DNA from: Channallabes apus
Taxonomy: Eukaryota; Chordata; Actinopteri; Siluriformes; Clariidae
Direction: 5' to 3'
DNA length: 64,000 bases
Assembly: GCA_030522415.1 (NCBI GenBank)
Contig: CM060126.1
Location: forward strand, 5,854,645-5,918,644
Part shown: in pieces, positions 10,568-24,200 of the stretch
Position numbering within the stretch: the first letter of the stretch is position 1
Layout: each line of letters begins with the position of its first letter
The notes under the pieces: model-generated
Told to the model about the DNA's origin: nothing
Seen by the model: the letters and a program-made list of their open reading frames with translations, nothing else
Database searches by the model: none
Made by a program: the position numbers and the translations under genes

Positions 10568-10989
10568 AAAATTGTTGGTCTAAAAATAAGAAACAATTAC
10601 TACATTTGATAAAAAAATTACTTAAAACTAGTGAAATTATCTGTCCATGCAGCAAGTAAATTTTACTTGGTAAGAAATCTTGAAATAAGATTTTTAAATC
10701 AAGCAAAATGAGCAAACAAATCTTTGAATTTGTCAAAGAATCTTAAAAGAAGTTTTATTTTGTGAGACGTCTGGTGAAATAACTAATTTAGCTTATTTTA
10801 AGAGCTATTCTATCCAATTTAGGATTTCTGGACTAATAAAGACAAAATGATATACTCATGCTCAGTTAAAGATTATGATATAAAATCAAGTATTAAAAAC
10901 AAGTAAGTAATTTTTAAAACAAGGCAAATTATCTATCATGTCTGAAAGTCAGATTTTAAATCATGGCAAGTGTCAGATAATTTGCAGTG
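10561..10989. mobile_element. CACTA (EnSpm)-type MITE
   Basis: A non-coding element of about 429 bp. The left end reads CACTGCAAA and the right end TTTGCAGTG, so the termini are inverted and begin with CACTG as in CACTA/EnSpm transposons. The interior is AT-rich with repeated AAGTAA/TTACTT-like motifs. CA dinucleotide runs on both sides hide the expected 3-bp target duplication. Confidence 0.65.
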
Positions 10990-11010
10990 CACACACACAC
11001 ACACACACCG
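10990..11010. repeat. (CA)n microsatellite, right of the CACTA MITE
   Basis: About 10 CA units begin immediately after the GCAGTG terminus at 10,989. They form a split pair with 10,538-10,563. Confidence 0.9.
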
Positions 11011-11103
11011 AAAGACAAAATCACAAAAGAAAACGTGCATGCACAAACACACACAATAACAGAAACACTGCTCTGTCGGGATTCTTTTCAAAGGTAAAGT
11101 GCA

Positions 11104-11104
<1 letters not shown>

Positions 11105-11161
<57 letters not shown>
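11105..11161. repeat. (AT)n followed by poly(T)
   Basis: About 15 AT units run directly into a 26-27-nt T run. Confidence 0.95.
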
Positions 11162-11328
11162 GCTTTACATTTTGTGTTAATTATATTTTATATGAATATA
11201 TTTGGGTTATGGAATGAATCATCTCAGTTTCCATTGTTTCTTAGGGGAAATACAGTTTGATACGGTATGTGTTTAAAAAACACACAACAACTATTAGTTT
11301 ACAATACATACAGTATATATAATTTTTT

Positions 11329-11334
11329 TTTATT
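11329..11334 (-). other. Candidate polyadenylation signal of the CLCA gene
   Basis: AATAAA on the minus strand, about 200 nt downstream of the CLCA stop codon. This is the first canonical hexamer I noticed in the 3' flank. Use of the site is inferred. Confidence 0.45.
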
Positions 11335-11531
11335 GTATTAAAGCAAGAAACATTAACTGTTTACTGTGATTTATACTGTAGTTCTATTACCAAGACAGCT
11401 TGATTTGATTTTACAATTTTCATAATGTGTGTGAATTTGTGAACAATATATTTGTGAAAAATTAGAAACTTGAGATCTTTATGAGGCAAGCAACATAAAG
11501 CACGGAACAGGAAAATGACAGACCCTCAATA

Positions 11532-11899
11532 TCAATTTTCCTTTCGTTTCAGTGACTTTATGATCACCACAATTATCACACATGTCACAAGGGTTACAAC
11601 ACAGACTGATACAATGATAGCAATTAGAATGAAGGGAATTGGTAGGTCTGGATTTGGGACGTACTTTGTTGCTCGAGCAATGTTTGATACCTCAGATTTT
11701 GCTAACTGTTGGTCCATTGATTGAATAGCAAAGAAAAGTGTAGTGGCATTTTCAATTGTAATATTAGGCTGGAAAATGTATTGTTCAGCTGAGCCTGCTT
11801 CTTGGGGCAGAAGTCCTGAAGCGTTGACTAAATTACCGCCGTTGAAGTTGTATCGAAGCATCTTGAAATCTTTACTCCATCTGATTTCATAGGATTGGG
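11532..11899 (-). CDS. clca: CLCA exon 14 (residues 772-893, stop)
   Basis: Last coding exon. It starts YEIRWSKDF, has three N-glycosylation sequons (NAS, NIT, NAT), and ends with an uninterrupted hydrophobic helix ([20 protein letters not shown] and on) followed by a basic tail KSLKRKEN. This implies a type I membrane topology, as in the CLCA2-like proteins. Confidence 0.95.
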
Positions 11900-14800
11900 C
11901 TTTAAAGAAAAAAGCAATTAGAACATTAGATTATTGTAGTTATACTGAGTAAATTCTATAAAGGTATGACTGTGCACGGGGAAATTATTGTACGTAATGA
12001 CATTATATGAAATCAGATTTCCAAATGACATAATTGTTTCTCTGTACAACTATTTTTATTAGGTAGATACCATAAAATTGCATTTATCACTGCACTTATT
12101 CATTGGTTAAACATATTCTAGCAGTTTTCTCAGGCAAATACAGTATCCGTATACTATGCATGCTCACTATTTTACTGCATGTGCAAGCATATTTGGGTAT
12201 CTGAGGGCTTTAAACTGTGATATTAAACAACTTAGACAATTTTAGTAGGTGTCCTCAGAAAGAAATAAAGTGAGAAAGTGGACTGTTTAGATTTTGTGTG
12301 AATTTGATGTTTATGATTGGAGTAAAGCTGCTTATACTACCATGTGCTCAGGTCATGCATTCAGTTTCAAATTGACAGCAGTTTTAAGACTATTGTTAGC
12401 CTACCAATCGGGTTTTGTTGTGTACTCTGTCATTATTATTGATTTTGCATTGCATGTGCTTTGCTGGCCAATTTTGTGAATAGATTGGGTTTATCTATTG
12501 TGCGTTTTATTTATTAGGTGTCATTCTCACTTTGGCACTCCCTGTGGATGAGGGAGGTGGGATGAGCGGCTCATCTGCCTTAAAGTGACAGACACGAAAT
12601 CCTGGCATTCTAAAAAGGGCTTTTAGACCGGCTGAGGAAGAGGTATTTTGATCAAAGCTTGTCACAGGCATCCTATTAAGACTACAATAAATTGTATTAA
12701 TTTATGGAAGGTAATAATTCAAAGTAATAATTGTCTTATACAATAACATGACAAGATAGGGACTATTAATTAACCTTACAGTATATGATTGAGTTGTTTT
12801 GAGTTAGAAAATGCTAGCTGTTATACTTTGGATGGTATTTAATGGTATCTCCATGGAGCCTAATGCAAATTCCACTTGTATAATGTTTAGATTACATGAG
12901 TAATGACATTTATACACGGGACTATTCATTTATGTTACTAATGTTACCATTTGGTTGACTATTATGAGATAAGTTGAGGTCCCCTTTGTGCAAAATTCCC
13001 ATTTTTAGGTCTGATTTAATACAGAATCATGAGAATAAAAGATTCCCTGATGTCACTGCTTTTTTGAGAAATAAAATCAGATTTTGATATCATATTGATA
13101 TTTTATCATATTGAGTGGACCATAACATCGGCCATGACAGAAAGGTTTATTCAGGTTTATTTTGGACCCCAAAAATAAGTGAAATATTGCCTGATGATTA
13201 CCTGATTACCTATTGTATTTCCTGATGCTTTTTCACACATAGAAGAGTAACCTACTGTAGCAATTGACAGCTTATGTTTGGCTGATTCTTTTATATGTGG
13301 TATGCTCACCTGTTCCCTTATCATAATCATCACCAGGAGCCGTCCAGGAAAGAAACATAATGTCCTCCTGGATTTTCACAATCAGATCTGTGATCTTGCT
13401 TGGAGGAAAGTTTGAAGGTCCCTCAACTTCCACCACAAAACTCTCCCCAGTCAGTGTTCTGGTGAATCTGCCAATGTTCTCTCTCTGCACATTTACTGGT
13501 GGCTTAGGAGGGTGTAATACCACTTTACCTGTAAAGAGGATGTAAATGTTGATTATTTCTCTAAGAGATAAGAGATACTTACAAAGTCTGACAGCTGAAA
13601 GTCAACCATGCCTTGCTAAGTCATGATTTGCACTTCTGGGTTAGCGGCTGTCTTGTTTGGGGCACTTCCTGTGTCAGACATTTTGTGTAGGCTCCACTAT
13701 AAAAGAGAGCTGTGAAGCATGTGTCTGCTCCAAGATGGTAAAACTGAGTTTACATATTCCTTCTGTGCTTCCTCCCTAGACTTTGAAACCCTGACCTGTA
13801 TTAATTTGTTGATTTGTTTCTTCAATACTTCAAAGCTACTTGTGGTGGTACACCAACCCTTTATTCCACTCTCTTTCTCTTCGTATTAGCTGGTACCTAA
13901 TGGAATGTGCTGAAAACTGCTTCTCCTGCCTTCTCCTGGGATATTCAGTGAGTCCGGATTCAACTGGAGTTTACCTTAGAACCTGAACCGATCTGCCTTG
14001 GTGTCTTGCAATTACATGTTGCTATTGGATTTAAAGATAACCTGCATGCTCTTTATATCTGTATACTACTGAAACTGAGCCTGGCCTGCCTGTGAATACT
14101 TCAGATAACTAACCTGCTTTGACCGTGAAGGCCAGATGCAGTATCTGATGAACCTGCTCTGAACTCATTTGGCTAACACTAGAAAACCCGGCTGCTCTTT
14201 GGCCTTCAATATAACGATTTGTGTGCAACTCACCTCCTTCTTTAGTTCTCTGTTGCAGTCTACTCTCTAACCTGACATTTAGTTTCCTATAAGTTTCCAC
14301 AAGGACCTCTTAAATGCCACTTATTGCACTCCCGTCATTTATACCATAATTTCCATTACTTGTATTTACTCTAGACTTTAAACAACAGTTTATAAAATCT
14401 CCCTTTAATTCTGTTGTCTGTTTATTTTACATTTAAACCCAACTTTATCATTAACATATTGGGCACTTCATTTCTTTAATTCCAACCCTCCTGATACAAA
14501 GTGCTGTGAGACCTTTATGACCCCAGTCTCACCTTGTATGCCCTCTGTCCCTGACAAACAACCCATCCAACTCTCATCCTATCATCCTACCCAGAAATGC
14601 CAATAGCTCCTCCTTGTAGAAAGTTTTTAGCCTGCTACACTTGAAAGATTCAGTGGGTCAATGTGTGAATAAGTACATGATTTAATGAGTGAACAAGTGA
14701 GACAGGCATTAAGTGAGTGTGATTGAATCAGTGTTTGTGCAAAAATGTTTCCATGAGGTATTTTTCCTAAGGGTTGAATTCTCACTGAATGATGATAGTA

Positions 14801-17800
14801 AATGATAGTTACCATTAACAATATATCCAGGGACATACAGAGAACCACTGTGTCTGTGCAATGAATACAGAACTTGTCCATCTTGATTTTCCACTCGCAC
14901 TTTTAGACTGTATTTTCCCCTTTTTAATTTTGTAGAATATTTGGAATAGACTCCATCGTCTTTGAAAGCATCAGCACCTGGAAAAGTTATCCCACATGTA
15001 GTGTGTAAAACTTTCACCTTTTATGAGTTTATGCAAGTTGACATTTTAAAAGTTGTACCTGCTCCATTATCGAAGAGCTCCAGTTTTTCTGAGTGCCCAG
15101 TATCTGACTCCATGGTCGTCCAAACTCTGGCCCCCAACACAGGATTGTAATTCTGACTGACCTCAGCCCACACAACTGGAGGTTTGGAGCCATCACTCCT
15201 CTGCTTGGTCATTCTGACTGTAACTGTGACTGGGGGAACATCTTCACGAGCTGCTCGACTCATTACTGTTAAACTCATTTGCTGAGCAGCTGTTCCTCTG
15301 TTGAGGAAGCTGTATTTCCAATCCCCCGGCTGCAGAGAAAATTTATAAAATAGAAATATAAATGTAGAAATATAAAATTGTCAAGATGTAAAACTATAAT
15401 TTATTCATATCTTTTTTATTTTTGATCATGTTATAATTATTGATCCAAGAAAAAGGTTTACCTCTGCAATTCCTGGAATAGTTAAAGTGATTGTGTTAGC
15501 AGTGTCAGTGGTGTTTCTCTGGTCATAAGTCAAACCACTTGGTGACTGTATGTACACAGTAGGTGCACTTTTTTCATAAATTAATGTAAAGGTGGTGTGT
15601 TTTCCTGCAGTCCGGTCAATGGGAACTGTTCCATTGAACCAATCTGTAACAAACTTTCCAGTGCTTTCAAGCTGTTTGGAAAACAATCAATCATTTTATG
15701 TAAAGACTCTGATATTGATATTTCTCACAGTGGATGTATATCACTAACCTGTAAGGGCTGTGTGTTGGGATTTCCATCAAACACTGTAATTGAGGAAAAG
15801 GCATCCACAAGCTGGTTGGAAAGTAGAGAGTCTTTGGCTATTTTAAAGATTCCACCTGTTTAAACATAAATCAAATTCAGTGTTATAGAATGCAATAATG
15901 CAAAAGTTGTACAGTGTTAATCAATGTAAATTTACTGAGCACTGGAATTATTGCTGAGCTGTAAACTGTAAAATCATCTCGGGTTACTTTGCTGTAACCC
16001 TGTTCCCTGAAAAAGCGGGAACGAGATGCTGCGTGAAAACGCTATGGGAACATCTTTCTGTGTTGCCATTTGTGAAGCATGTGTGTATCAAACACGCCAA
16101 ATTTTGGCATATATAACCTCGGTCAGGTGGCGTCATCTGATGAAGTGCACCTGCAGGTTATAAATAGGAGTGAATCGGAAACATTCCTCAGATCAATTTT
16201 GATAAGAATGAAAATAGTTCGGGTGAGGATGCAGAATAGCTCTGACTAGCCCATGGGCAAAGTCTATGCAGGATGGAAGCCTGCAGATCTCTTGAAAGAA
16301 GTAACTATAAGAAAAAACATCTTAAGGGTCAGAAGCCAGACATGCGCTGACTCTAGTGGTTTGGAAGGGGTGTCAACCGGACCCATCAGTCAAGAACATG
16401 ACAAGCCGAAATAGCAGCTACGTACATTCTGAGGGTACTATGGCATACGCCCGAGACAACTTTCTTGCAGAACTCCAGCACTGAAACGATTTGGCAGTGG
16501 ACTGGGTCTACATGTTACGTCATGCACCACTTTCAAATACCCTCTCCTTGAGGGCATAATTTCTTCTAGTGCTTGAAGGTTCCAGGGCTCCCAACTTTAT
16601 ATGCCCTGGAATGTAAATCGCCTTAAGGGACAGGAGCTCTTCCTGTGCCCAAAGCAAAACCTGGTGCGCTAGCTTATTCAAGCGGCGCGAGCACAGTCCA
16701 CCCTGGCGATTATGTACGAGACTACCGTAGCGTTTTCTACCCGCACTAGGACATGGTAGCCTCAACAGCTGAAGGAGGTGTTTCCTGGGCAAAAATAAAG
16801 CCATCAGAGCCACGCGAGAAGATGGCCTCTCCAGCTCCCTTGGGCTGGACGGCCATCTAAGACTGTTCCCCAGCCCGTGAGGGAAGCGTCTGTCGTTAGC
16901 GTCTCGCGATGACAAAAACGCACAGAGAGTGGGACCCAAAGTCAGAAACTGTGGTCTGAACCACATAGAAAAGGGTACAAAGCCTCTGGCTCGTAACCCT
17001 TATTGCCTCTGGGGATTGGCCATGAGATAAATCCCTTTGTCTTTAACCACAACTGAAACAATCTCATGTACAGCAGGCCCAAATGTATCACTGTGGATGC
17101 AGCTTTCATGAGACCTACTGTAGAAATCTCTGAAAGTGATGAACAGTCACTTTCTGGCCTAGCTTGGTTTCCTTCAGGGTGTTGGAAATGGATTCGTCAT
17201 GAGACACCTGTGCCTGCATTGCGATCGAATCCTACGTGACACCCAAATATGTTGTATTCTGAGCAGGAAAGAGAATGCTTTTATGGCGTTGAGTCTCAAT
17301 CCTTAAAGAATCAAGATGAGCTAGAATGACATGCCTAAGTCGAAGCGCTAGCTTAGCTGAAACTGAGCACACACACTTAAGGTGCCGGACTTAGCGGAAA
17401 ACTGAGCACACACACTTAATGAAGGGTTGAGGGAAAGATCGGAAGCACCTAATAGGATAACTAGATGAGGTAATAAAAACCAGATAACGGACTAGAAACT
17501 ACACTAATTGAACGAAACTAAAATAATGAGGAAAAAGAACGGATGGCCAGGCCATAAAAACTCAATAAGAAAGGAGATAACAAAAGTGCACAGGAAAGCT
17601 ATGTAATAAATCATAAAAACACCTGACATAAAAGTTCAGCATCCTGGAGTATGGCAGGAGATAACAAAAAACTAACCTCATGTTGGAGACCAGTGTTGCC
17701 CGAAACACCAGTGGCGGCGGAGCAAGAACATCGACCTCCTGAGGGTGCCAGGGAGGGCACTTTGTTCTTAATGAATAAGACAGTGTGCTGGTCTGACCTA

Positions 17801-20800
17801 ATTGAGGCGGCTTGTGAATGGCGGCGAGCCGTACCCCAGTCTTTACGAGGGGGTGAGCGGCTGCTAACGCTCTCTTTCTGCGCCTTTTTAAAAAAAATTT
17901 TAGATGGGGGCATCAGGGAGGAATGCACGATCCTTATACTTGATGCCCGTGAGTTTTAGCCAGTCTTCAGATCTTTAGGCAGTTTAGCTTGGCACGTCTG
18001 CAAGACTGCCATGGTGTGCACAGAAGCACCAGCCTGACCTGCTGCCTGAAGTACTTTTCCCAACAATGCAGATGAAAGTCTACATGGCTTGGAGGGAAGT
18101 GTTGGCTTTTTAAAATTTTTTATTATTTTTTTTAGGGAAGATGATGTCCCAGGAGAGAGATAGACCGCAAGTGTCTCTTCTTTCTGAGGCATCATCGTCT
18201 AACCCCGAGCTTCCGCATCAACTATACTCGAATAAATCGAAGTTGATGGCATGAAAACACGTGATGAATAAGGCTTGCTCCAAGAGCGAGGTAACTCGCT
18301 GTGGTGGTCGCTAAAGAAAGGGAGAGAGCATCGTTGAGGTTCCGCCCCCTGTTTTTACTCGACAGAAATCTGTCGTTTAATTTAAAGCGTTTGGGAAAAC
18401 TTGCTCCTGCGCTTTTATTACTTCAAGCAGCTCCTCAAACTCTGTCATCAATAGAGGAGGGTTCTAAGGGAACTACTTCCATTTCTGCAGAAGCAAGCAA
18501 GGTCTCTCCTGCGCAGTGAGAAGCACCGAGGCGCGCTCGCGAGGCGGATGGAGAAACTTCCCGATCGGGAAGAGACTCCGTCTCGTGCTCCTCTTCCAGA
18601 ACCACACATGAAGTCCCGGAATGCGTCGCAACTTGTGGTTTCTCTTTAAAGAAAGCAAGGCACGCGTGGGGCACCATTATCGGGAGGGTCACAGTGCTCA
18701 CACTTTCCTTGAGCCCAAGGAGAGCATGATCTTCACTCAAACACTGGAAATAAAAAGTATGGACATCGCCCTCTGATAGGATTATATCATACGGATTCAC
18801 ACCTCGTTTGAAACTCAGCCTTTCTTATCGGTGAGTCAAACACTCTTTGTTCTTTGTTTTGCTTGCACACACACACACGCGAATCACAATTCGTGCTGAA
18901 GACAAAAAGATCTGAGGAATGTTTCCGGTTCACTCCTGTTTATAACCTGCAGGTGCACTTCATCAGATGACGTCACCTGACCGAGGTTATATATGCCAAA
19001 ATTTGGCATGTTTGATACACACATGCTTCACAACCGGCAACACAGAAAGATGTTCCCATAGCGTTTTCACGCAGCATCGAGTGTAGCTTTTGAAAGGGAA
19101 TTTACCTGTTTGATCTGCCATGGTTTTCAGTACCTTGTCTGCCTTTGGGCCGAATGCTATAGTGTGAATAATTGCACCACTTTGAACAGCTTCCTGGAAA
19201 CAATCCTGAACATTATCACCTGCTTCTCCGTCTGTTAGAAAAATTATTTCATCTCCTATTGTTTTACCATCATCGCGTTTAAGAGCCTGAAATTGTAAAG
19301 ATATTGTCATTAATAACCAGAGATATGTAGATGTCTAGATCAGTAAATTAAAATTTGATTAAAGGCCAAATCACTACATTTTATCAAAGTGACAGTAGTT
19401 TTTATGTCTGTGTCTCACCTCAAAGCCTTTTCTGAGTCCCTTACAGATTTGTGTACCTCCATTTGCAGTTTTTGGCAACTTGTTAACTAGACCGTCTCTT
19501 GAAGCCTGTCCATTTATTAAAGTCAAAGGACTTAGTATTTGAGCATCACTACTAAAAGTCACAAGAGCCACAAACTGTTCTTCATCTATGATCTCGCGCA
19601 AGAAAAGTGTACCAGCTTGATGTTGCTGTTTTATCCTTGCACCCTTAAAACACACACACACACACAATAATACATTAGCCATTTTCAACCAAACACAAGT
19701 ATTTACATTTTTATTTATTTTTATTTTATTATGTTTTGTAACATTTTATTTCTTTTTAAAATGCTGAATAGTTCTCATGCTGTTACTAATTTAATATGCA
19801 AGTAAATTGAATAGGATTTATTGAAAATTTTGACTTTCTGCTCAGCTCTACAGCATTAATAAACAAGGTCATTTTTAATAGAGTTTCTATTAACCTTTTT
19901 ATTTAGATTAGATATTCAGTTTTTATCTGTAGTTATTTGTCTTACACTCAGGGACCCTGTAATAGACTCTGGATTTATCATTATAAGAATAAAGTAATAG
20001 TTTTAGTAAATAATTCATATTTACTAACACCTATTACCATGCTGTGCAATATCTTAAGCCAGGTCGTTCCTCATTTTCCTTGGGCAAGTAATTTGAAGAT
20101 AAATTTTGAGAGCTTTTGAGAACATTTGTAATAAGAGACATTGATCTGCTATACTCTGAGCACATCCGACTTAAATTAGCAGCCTGTTTTTCTTTAAGAT
20201 GCAAATTTTATCAGATTTTACATACTTCCATGCTTCCTGAGACATCAAGGACGAGACAGACAACCCGAGATCCTCTCTGTATCACTTTGAATGTTGGTGC
20301 TGGTGGTGCAGATTGAAGAGGCTGAAGATTGTGAAGGGCATCTTTATCTACTGAGTCCTGAAAGATTACAGTTCGTGTTGCTTTTCCACACTTGTCATTC
20401 TGCTCATTGGGTGCTTCAATGTTGTGTTCCTCTTCTTGACAAAATGCTGTTGTCTGCAAAATGTTTTTAGAAGTCACTCATTTCAAAGTGATGATGGCAT
20501 GCAAAAATTTAGCTTTCAGAACTCCACAACTATTTCAACATCTTTAAGAATTTATTAAAAAATAGTTTCATGCATGAATTATGAGGCCCTCCTTGAGTGT
20601 TTTTAGTCCTCTCTAGGCTTGAAAATACACTGCATGCAAACATACTCTGTTTTTTGTGTGCATGCAGCATTTTCTTAGCAATTTTAGTGGAGATGATACA
20701 CAAGCATCCACTGTGTTGGCCTATATGCAACTATAGCAACAAAGCCCATGTATACACAAGCGAAGTTTTGAATAGCTGTCCACTGTAGTGACCACTATGC

Positions 20801-21196
20801 ATGAATTGTTATACTCACAGAATCTATATTTTGACTGTACATTATAGAGGCATTTGTATTTTGCACTACTTCTGGAAGGAACTGACAGCTAGATGTGGGT
20901 AGGCCATCTTCACCAATCTGGCAAGGGTGAATATCTTGATTAACAATTTCATACCACTGGCCAAAAATCTTATCTGTGCAACTGGAAAAAAAAAAAAAAA
21001 AACTCCTTACTGACAGAAACTGGTTTACTGTCCATTTAAAATATATACATTTATGTTAGTTATAGGAAACTGATAATAAAACCTTGTATGTTTAATCTGA
21101 CCAGCAGACCAGTAAAAGCGTTGTTTCATATTATATTCATCAAATACCCCCCATCTGAGGTGAGCCCATTCATGCAGAAAAACCTTTCCTGAAAGA

Positions 21197-21232
<36 letters not shown>

Positions 21233-24200
21233 TCTTACTAAGTTGTTATGGTGTGTGTTTACCACAGGTTAGTTATTACCTTTAGGTCCATATGGTTTAA
21301 TAAAAAAGTTGTTTAACAAGAAGTTTGGTGTAAAATGAATAAATTCAGCTTCATTTCCACAACCCGCGGTCTGATGAGTGTAGGGCTCATCACCAAATAC
21401 AGGATGTGGGCTGTCAATTCTTATTCTGCCCTAAAAATAATACACATTTTCTACATATTATACACAGTTTTAATAGTACACACAATTAAAAAAATAAGTG
21501 ATTGTCATGTCAAAAAATAAATAAAGTAATATTTTTTCTTTAATTAATTAAGCGAACAACCAGTATAAGTTACAATTAAACTGAACAAACAATTTACCTT
21601 GCTGAAGGTTTCTGTTTTTGCTGTCTCATACTTTCTTGTTTTCCAGGTTGGTGGCACCAGTATTTTGACCTCCTTGAAGAACACCTTGTGATCTAAAGCT
21701 TCAAACAGATATTCTGAACCACTGATGAGCATTTCCTATGGACAAAGTGGTAAATTATTTACATATCTTTATACATAAATCTATTCATATGATGAAATTT
21801 AATCTATGTTCAATTCAATTCAATTCAATTTTATTTATATAGCGCTTTTAACAATGGTCATTGTCTCAAAGCAGCTTCACAAAAATGAAAGAAATTTAAC
21901 AAAAAAAAAAATGGTAATGGTAATATGTGTAATGGAGTTTAAATAACGTTGTTTAAATTCATGCATAAATTGGGAAAACACGCCATTGGTTGTGCTCTGC
22001 TGACCCGCCACTGGTATTTAGTCCTTTATTCACTTAGTAACTGAATTTGAGAAATTTGAGAATTAGAGACGCTTACGAAGGATAATTTGCTTTTCAGTCA
22101 AATAGCACTCTTTATATTTTCTTTGATCTTTTTTTTTTATTTCATTGTTGTGTACTGGCGGCACGGTGGTGTAGTGGTTAGCACTGTCGCCTTGTACCGC
22201 CAGGGTCCGGGTTCGATTCCCGGCCAAGCTCGATTCCCGTCTCTGTGTGCATGGAGTTTGCATGTTCTCCCCGTGCTTGGTGGGTTTCCTCCGGGTACTC
22301 CGGTTTCCTCACACAGTCCAAAGACATGCAGATTAGGCTAATTGGCGTTCCAAAATTGACCATAGTGTGTGAATGTGTGTGCTCTGCAATGGATTGGCAC
22401 GCTGTCCAGGGTGTACGCTGCCTTGTGCCCTGAGTCTCCTGGGATAGGCTCCAGGTCCCCGCGACCCTAAATACAGGATAAAGCGGTATAGAAGATGAAT
22501 GAATGAATGTTGTGTACTGATTTTAACAATGAGCAGTTCTGATGACTACAACCTTTATGAGGATGATGATGTCAATTTTCGGTGATGAAAATTTCACTAG
22601 CCTTCTCTGTTATTTGGATGATCTAATGATTTTTGCTCCAAATGAGCAGGTAGCTTGGGACTAGAACTGGTTTTCTCACGTCTGTCTAAGCACAACTTAA
22701 AACTAGCACCGAATAAATGCATGTTCCTTAGGAGATCTGTTAAGTTCTTGGGACATGTTGTCACTGAGGGTGGTGTTCAGACTGACCCAGGAAAGGTTAA
22801 GGTGATCAGTGATGTCCAGACTGTAGGTCTCATGGAAGTGGATGGTGTAACCCCTTCTCAAAAAAAGATCAGTTGGTCTTATACTATCAGCATTTCATCC
22901 TGCTAAGGCAGGGGTCTTCAACTAAAATTGCTTGAGGTCCGGTAAATGAACACTCGTCACCAGCTAAGGTCCGGACAACCCAAAACAGGCACTGATGCTT
23001 TAGGTATAGATAACATTTATTAATGAACAAAATATAATATGTTCTCATATGGATAAACATGTCTTTTCGTATGTATAAACACACATAAATTTACATCCTT
23101 CACAAATTGGATCTCATTTTAATGCTGTTCTGTTCTGTCTTTTATGTTGCTTTGGTATAAAATTATTAAATTAAACCAGTAACAATGTCTGACAAAAATA
23201 TGATGAAGGAAACAGTTTAAAATGCCTTCGTCTCTAATTCTGCACAGAACATAAATTAATTTCAACATTAACAATGACTTAAATAAAAAATTAACAACTC
23301 CTTTACTAATTCCCCATTTGTAAAGGGCTTGTTATGTTTTCCTAAAATCCACTGTATTCTCAGTGGACATTCATGCACTCGTTGCTGGCAGTGAGTGAGT
23401 GAGTGAGTGAGAGAGGACCTGTGTAGATCGCTCATACTGCACTTTAAGCTCATTTATTTTCCTTTTTCTTACCTCAGACTGCTGGGGGTAAGTTTCTTCA
23501 AAGTGTCTATTTTTAGCTTCGTAATGGCGTTTAATATTTCCACTTTTGACAACCGCAACAGAGTCCGAGCAAATAAGACACACAGGCCTCGTAAAGCTTC
23601 ATGCAGGAAGAATGAATGAATATTTTACCATCTATTCATCTCAGAAAACTCGGTTTTACAAATCAACTTCTCATTTTTGAACGTGACCTTTTTTTTTTTT
23701 TTGCGCTAATCTGTCTGTGTGCTGCTTTCTGCTCTCTTCAATGCAACACAGTCACATCTGAACGTAACGGTTGGCGTTAACTATAGTAGCAACCCGTGGC
23801 ACCATAGGACCTGAATGGCTCTACTGAGCTGACACACACCTGCCTGATATACAATTTATTTCATTAGAAAATAGCGTTTGCTATTTTATTTTTTTCTCCA
23901 TTAAGTCAAAAGGCTTCGTTGTCCGGAAGTTTAGCCAGTGGCTAAAAGGGAGACGTTTTACAGCATGGTCAGACAATAATCCTTTGACCTATATTCTAAC
24001 CAAACCCAGGTTAGATGCATGCGAACAGTGATGGGTGGCAAAGCTCGCTGCATACAACTTTGATCTGAAGTATGTGCCGGGTATGAAGAACGTTGTTGCA
24101 GATGTCTTTAGCAGAGAGCCCTTTGTTAAGTCTTGTGTCAGCCATCATCTGCTAAAAGATGAGGTCAATGGTGTTGGTACTGGGACTGTGCAAGATGCCT

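Larger units (their letters stand above)
15973..19100 (-). mobile_element. DIRS retrotransposon, copy 1, inside CLCA intron 8
   Basis: Tyrosine-recombinase retrotransposon relic. Inverted terminal repeats of 170 bp pair 16,025-16,194 with 18,909-19,078. The 3' end adds about 50 nt beginning CTCGGGTTACTTTGC, and the 5' end adds GCTTTTGAAAGGGAA. On the minus strand the order is gag relic (18.8-17.6 kb), RT relic (17.5-17.0), RNase H/linker (16,966-16,520) and recombinase remains (16.5-16.2). All reading frames are broken. It ends six nt inside the intron after exon 8. Confidence 0.85.

Noticed and set aside
10938..11180. 80-codon frame
   Set aside because: Built from CA, AT and T microsatellites.
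22158..22230. Possible tRNA gene (A and B boxes)
   Set aside because: The boxes belong to the SINE head; no cloverleaf closes and the same sequence recurs with SINE bodies elsewhere.
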